From: Zygnema circumcarinatum
Lineage: Eukaryota; Streptophyta; Zygnematophyceae; Zygnematales; Zygnemataceae
Length of the DNA: 23,893 nt
Assembly (NCBI GenBank): GCA_037447605.1
Contig: CM074816.1
Span: 1,288,120-1,312,012 of the forward strand
Reading direction: 5' to 3'
The first letter of the stretch is position 1. Every line of letters begins with the position of its first letter. The notes beneath the pieces were generated by a model. The model had not been told where the DNA came from, ran no database searches, and saw nothing but the letters and a program-made list of their open reading frames with translations. A program made the position numbers and the translations under genes. Below are positions 21,001 through 23,893 of this stretch, one piece after another.

Positions 21001-22472
21001 TCTGCTTGCGAAACATTTTGCCTTCTGTGAGGCAGGCCGTCTGGGGGGATGTATCTGGTCAAGATTTTGTCCAATGGGAGGACGCAGAATCTGTACTTGC
21101 CACGTGGCAGGAGCTGATTCGTCGGCACAGCAGGGCAGATCAACCTGCGACTTTCAGGAGAGCTACAGCTGACGCAATTATTGCGTCACACTTGCTGAGA
21201 GAGGGAAACTATGTGGGTGAAAAGTGGGAGGAAACCCTAAAAAAGTTGTATTTCGTTGATACCCTGAATGGAATTAGGGCATTCTCAGAGGGGAGAGATG
21301 CGGAGAGAGACAAGTCGGGAATCACGGCAGGGAGGGAGAGTGGGGGAGTGGGAGCGATGGAGGGAGAACGAGACGGGGCTTGGAGAGAGAGAGAGGAGCG
21401 AGAGACGAGAAGTATTGGGCAAAAGGAAAAAGTGAAGATATATTTGGACGCAGTTTTACGGATATGGGCGTTATGTGTGCGAATGTTGGAGGATGAAGAT
21501 TTGGATTTGAGGCAGAAATTGGCGACTTCAATGCAAGGAGTGGTAGAGGAGCAGATGGGTGTGAGGGGGGTGGGAGAGAGCGCCATGCGGGAGGAGATGG
21601 GTCAAGAGAGAGAGAGAGAGAGGGAGAGGGAGAGAGAGGGGATGTGGGTTCAAGAGATGATTCCTGCACAAGAGGAGGTAGTGCTAGAACTTAGCTTCGA
21701 TTATATGTCTATGTGCTTTTGGTGGTGGGACCCATACTTGGATATTTTGGCCGAATGGGTGATGGGTCCGGTAGGGCTTGGAGGAGAGGGAGAGCGAGGT
21801 ACTGATTTCGATTTGGTGAAGAGGCTTTTTGATAAGGAGATTGACAACCATCATGAGGAGGAGCTTCTTTTTGTTCAACTCTCATGTCTTCATTTGAAGA
21901 AGGTTATTCAAAGGAGGGGAGAAGAGGAGGAGAGGGAGAGGGAGAGGGAGATGCAGATGGAGAGAGTGGCGGGAGAGGGAGGATGGGGCAGGGATGAGCA
22001 GCCGGAGGTGAGTCAAGTTGGGTCGAAGCTTGTGGAGAAGGTGAGGGATTGGAGGAGGAAGTTTTTGGAGAGGTTTAAAGTTTATGTGAACGTGGTAGTG
22101 AAGATGGAGAGGAGGATGAAGTGGGTGGGAGGGGTAACGAACCATCAAGATGCCTTCATGCTCCTCCTTAGGACACTGCTCGGGCTGTTGACTTTGGTTG
22201 ACCCAACGGGGGAAGAGAGGGGGGGAAGCTCCTTGGAAGCTTCCCTTCAAGAGAGAACGGAAGAGGAGAATATACGAAGGGAGTTGAGAGAGGCGACGGC
22301 GGTGCTGTTGGCTTTACGGCTTCACTCTCTGGTGGGGAATACTCTTTTTATGGTTCTGGAGGCCTACGAGACGAGAATGAGTACTCCCCAAACTTTGGGT
22401 GCCGAGTCCGTGAAGTTGCGTCTGGGCGCCATGTGGTCGAGAACGTTCAATCCGCTCTTTTTGCTCGCGTGA
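12034..22472 (+). CDS. THADA: THADA / Trm732 homologue, interrupted by an assembly gap
   Basis: Large HEAT/ARM-like protein, the regulatory partner of the Trm7/FTSJ1 methyltransferase that 2'-O-methylates nucleotide 32 of tRNAs. Exons with consistent phases: 12034-12346, 12858-13072, 13459-17535, 17757-17915, 18260-18378, then a missing segment, an exon of unknown start ending at 19368, and 19592-22472 (TGA). The start ATG sits in GCGCCATGGCC. Family-specific blocks in order: plant-type N-terminus (FRREQRRRRWADSGTVFP), MDDCQEALSSIYYLLQRFP, AGGHRKGRYVPLASLSFK, VGCWLSMKE joined across an intron to VSLLLGSL, HFLSVLLALKHNGAIDKTRA, VPQVHAFNSLRAAFND, SPHWEVRNSASLAFTALV, FHR joined to YPSLHPFLLGQLE, HVRVLASRALAPLV and YNAVHGTLLQMHSLL. 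The product exceeds 2650 residues, longer than human THADA (about 1950), owing to Arg/Glu/Gly-rich insertions. The RRSAG-type end of DUF2428 is absent because of the gap. Confidence 0.92.
12347..12857 (+). other. THADA intron 1
   Basis: The donor GCAG|GTTTGT follows the codons for residues 101-104 (phase 1), and the acceptor is TTTCAG at 12852-12857. The intron is AT-rich, with TTAG-repeat sequence near 12378-12402 and two degenerate copies of an AGTGTTAA...TAGCT..GCTACA word around 12558-12612. No gene is recognised inside. Confidence 0.8.
13459..17535 (+). other. Large THADA exon 3
   Basis: A single 4077-nt exon (1359 codons, phase 0 at both ends). It begins GTTTTGCTAGAC after the acceptor AACAG and ends ATGAAGGAG before GTAGAA. 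Low-complexity stretches rich in Glu, Arg and Gly interrupt the conserved helices (for example near 14030-14120, 15785-15850, 16265-16370, 17250-17340 and 17400-17480). All are purine-rich on the sense strand. The 3' end encodes the start of the DUF2428 region. Confidence 0.88.
17916..18259 (+). other. THADA intron 4 with a perfect hairpin
   Basis: The donor TTGCAG|GTGAAC and the acceptor GTAAGCAG bound a 344-bp intron. Inside it, TTCTGCATAGC at 18103-18113 is perfectly complementary to GCTATGCAGAA at 18123-18133 with a 9-nt loop. CCGGATT and AATCCGG words nearby (about 18137 and 18190) could form an outer stem. Confidence 0.75.
18379..18883 (+). repeat. Start of THADA intron 5 and polypyrimidine tract
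   Basis: After the donor at 18379 (GA|GTGAGT, phase 2) about 120 bases of ordinary intron are followed by an almost pure C/T tract (about 18497-18883) running into the assembly gap. Other low-complexity tracts in introns of this window are also pyrimidine-rich in the sense direction, so this side of the gap is probably intronic. Open frames through it on both strands are artefacts. Confidence 0.75.
18884..18893. other. Assembly gap (10 N)
   Basis: Ten N bases sit exactly at the switch from a C/T-rich to a G/A-rich strand. The round number suggests a placeholder rather than a measured gap. A conserved THADA segment is missing here, so the true gap is probably at least a few hundred bases. Confidence 0.98.
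18894..19368 (+). other. Post-gap THADA exon with purine-rich 5' part
   Basis: The frame encoding VPQVHAFNSLRAAFND (from about 19120) stays open upstream through the whole GA-rich tract (18894-19105, Gly/Glu/Arg repeats) to the gap. The exon ends at 19368 with CACAG|GTGGGC, phase 2. Either the purine tract is a coding low-complexity linker, like others in this gene, or the exon begins at a weak acceptor (AGTCAG, ending 19109). Lack of a pyrimidine tract before that AG and the open frame favour the first. Confidence 0.65.
19592..22472 (+). other. Last THADA exon
   Basis: A 2881-nt exon completes the Arg codon started at 19368 (AG|G) and runs to TGA at 22470-22472. It encodes YPSLHPFLLGQLEVATCLL, the HVRVLASRALAPLV motif and the NAVHGTLLQMHSLL block that are conserved in THADA/Trm732 C-terminal halves. 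Arg/Glu-rich insertions occur at about 20254-20322, 21300-21420, 21600-21650 and 21915-21970. The upstream 223-bp intron (19369-19591) starts with a CT-rich run. Confidence 0.9.
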
Positions 22473-22935
22473 CGAGCAGCCATTTTTTTTTTTTTTTTTT
22501 TTTTGTTCCGGTTCTGGAGGAAATGAAGTCAGCAAAGGTTATCATTTATATGTCTATGTGTCATCGTCGCTGTGCCGATTGCTGTTGAACGGTGGTGTGC
22601 GCATAGAGCCTTGTGTTTAAAAAAAAAAATTGAAGGATGTGTGGACCGTTTTTGAGTACTTTGGTTGGGTCCGTTCCGTTGATGCGTTCCAAATGCAAAC
22701 ATTCAACAAGTATACAACAGAGGTATATAAACCAGTTTGCAGTTAGGGTAACTGTTCTATGTCCCTGTTCGCAGTTGCGTAGTAACGGCTCCGTTTCACA
22801 GCGATCGGAGACATTCATAGGAAAGAAAAGGCGCGGAAACCGTACATCGTTCCCGTACACATTTTGTACGTTTGATTGTACGGACGTCGATGGATAAAGA
22901 ATTCACGTCGCTTGTCGGAACCTGAACGACTTTGT

Positions 22936-23151
22936 GCCACGTGGTGGATAGTGAATAGTCCACGTATCAAGGTCCGTACAATTATGGTCGGTCGGATTAG
23001 GGCGGTCCTGACTCAGGGCGCTCCCGGGGGTGCCACGTGGTAAGTGGTCCTGCTGCCTCAGCTTTTGCTAATTTGCTTGCAACACGTGGCCTGCATCCAC
23101 GTCAGCACTTGTCGTTTCTTAAAAATATGGCGACACGTGTCCATGCCACGT
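22936..23151. promoter_or_regulatory. Second G-box / ACGT cluster
   Basis: CACGTG occurs at 22938, 23034, 23083 and 23134 (the last inside GACACGTGTC), with further CCACGT words near 22961, 23098 and 23145. The density resembles the cluster upstream of THADA and could mark a promoter for a gene beyond the right edge. This is inference from motif density only. Confidence 0.4.
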
Positions 23152-23740
23152 CATCGGAAGGCGCTTGGACGAGGCGATGAGTGGGCGGATGGCCATGCGA
23201 CATGGCGGCCATGCAGGGGGCCATGGGGGAGAGGACCAAAAATGAAATTTCATTTGGGGGTCGGAGAAGGAAACTTCTAGGCTCGGGCAGGAGTTGACGG
23301 CTGTGGAAAATTTTTGGAAGGCGGGCTGTGGACACGCAAAAAAATATTGGAGGGAAGAAAATGGAAAAAGGAAAGGACGGAAAGTAAGTAAAGTCAACAT
23401 TGTAAATATTTTTGGAATGAATGATTGGAGCGGAAAGTAAACCGACTCCAAAAAAAAAAAATCTGGTTTGCGAGAATTTGAAGCTGAGAAATAAAAGGAG
23501 TGGCGAATGAAAAAAAGGTGAATAGAGCGCGGAATGTTACGTAAATGAAAAGATCGGAGGGAAGGAACTCAGAAAGTGTTGAATCAGTTCCTTATTTTTG
23601 CGAAAAGGATGGTTCTTTGCTTGCCGCCGAAATTCTGAAAAAAAAAGGGAAAAGGAGACTTGAAACTTTTCTGCTCTGAACTTGGAGCGAGTTTTGGACG
23701 AGAGACTGCGCATGCCAATACAGAAATTTGGAGGGAATAA

Positions 23741-23777
23741 GGGCAGGGCAGGGCAGGGCAGGGCAGGGCAGGGCGGG
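23741..23777. repeat. (GGGCA)n pentanucleotide repeat, G-quadruplex-prone
   Basis: Six GGGCA units are followed by GGGCGGG on the plus strand. Seven or more GGG runs with one- or two-base loops meet the usual intramolecular G-quadruplex pattern. The flanks (GGGAGGCGGCAAGGGGGAGGG) extend the G-rich character. Confidence 0.92.
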
Positions 23778-23860
23778 AGGCGGCAAGGGGGAGGGAGGCC
23801 TGTAACAGGAGGGAGAGGACAGAGGAAGAGGAGGAGAGTAATTCTCCCCTGACAAGGTGT

Positions 23861-23893
23861 TGCAGGAGGTGGAGGAGGAGTTTCAAGACATGC
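23861..23893 (+). CDS. Possible first bases of an exon cut by the window edge
   Basis: After GTGTTGCAG (a plausible acceptor ending near 23865) the sequence reads as EVEEEFQDM in one open frame up to the window end. It is too short to judge, and GAG-rich sequence easily gives Glu codons, so this is only a pointer. Confidence 0.12.

Larger units (their letters stand above)
22473..23893. other. Downstream intergenic DNA
   Basis: A 22-base T run (22483-22504) begins ten bases after the THADA stop, and an A run follows at about 22617-22629. No AATAAA is obvious close to the stop; one lies near 23489, which is far for a 3' UTR. No full gene is recognised. Notable contents are a G-box cluster, a (GGGCA)n tract and a possible exon start at the right edge, listed separately. 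Confidence 0.5.

Overview
The window is eukaryotic nuclear DNA from the green lineage, most likely a streptophyte. It carries two large, divergently transcribed, intron-containing genes whose introns are short (about 140-520 bp) and all GT-AG. The THADA homologue keeps the plant-type N-terminus and plant-like conserved blocks. TTTAGGG/CCCTAAA heptamers of the plant telomere type are scattered through the window. A convincing selenocysteine tRNA gene is also present. Land plants are known to have lost selenocysteine decoding, so this points to an alga, plausibly a charophyte or zygnematophyte, rather than an embryophyte. The abundance of GA/CT low-complexity tracts fits that guess, but I cannot name a species from sequence alone.

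Layout, left to right. Positions 1-2600 hold no protein gene I can support. They contain a small inverted-repeat (MITE-like) element at 240-385, a purine-to-pyrimidine switch tract at 598-1005, GC-rich unassigned DNA, and a tRNA-Sec(UCA) gene on the minus strand at 1938-2024 with a 30-bp-period direct repeat just upstream. Positions 3080-10143 (minus) hold a seven-exon gene for a roughly 1805-residue protein with an N-terminal J-domain (HPD intact), charged coiled-coil segments and a C-terminal CCCH zinc finger. Positions 10144-12033 form the head-to-head intergenic region, with a (TC)n microsatellite, a CATGC-type pentamer array, a G-box/CCAAT cluster and degenerate telomere-like repeats in two orientations. 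Positions 12034-22472 (plus) hold the THADA/Trm732 homologue, a regulatory subunit for 2'-O-methylation of tRNA position 32. It is interrupted by a 10-N assembly gap at 18884-18893. The conserved coding segment expected there, the end of DUF2428, is absent from the assembly. Positions 22473-23893 are downstream DNA with a second G-box cluster, a (GGGCA)n G-quadruplex-prone tract and possibly the first bases of another exon at the right edge.

The most notable items are the tRNA-Sec gene, the strong enrichment of two 10-bp palindromes (GCCACGTGGC and GACACGTGTC, four copies each, in coding and non-coding DNA), the missing THADA exon at the gap, and the unusual J-domain plus CCCH architecture. 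The two protein genes share an upstream region and might be co-regulated, but nothing in the sequence shows that they act in one pathway. The tRNA-Sec gene and a tRNA-modification factor lying in one window is probably coincidence.
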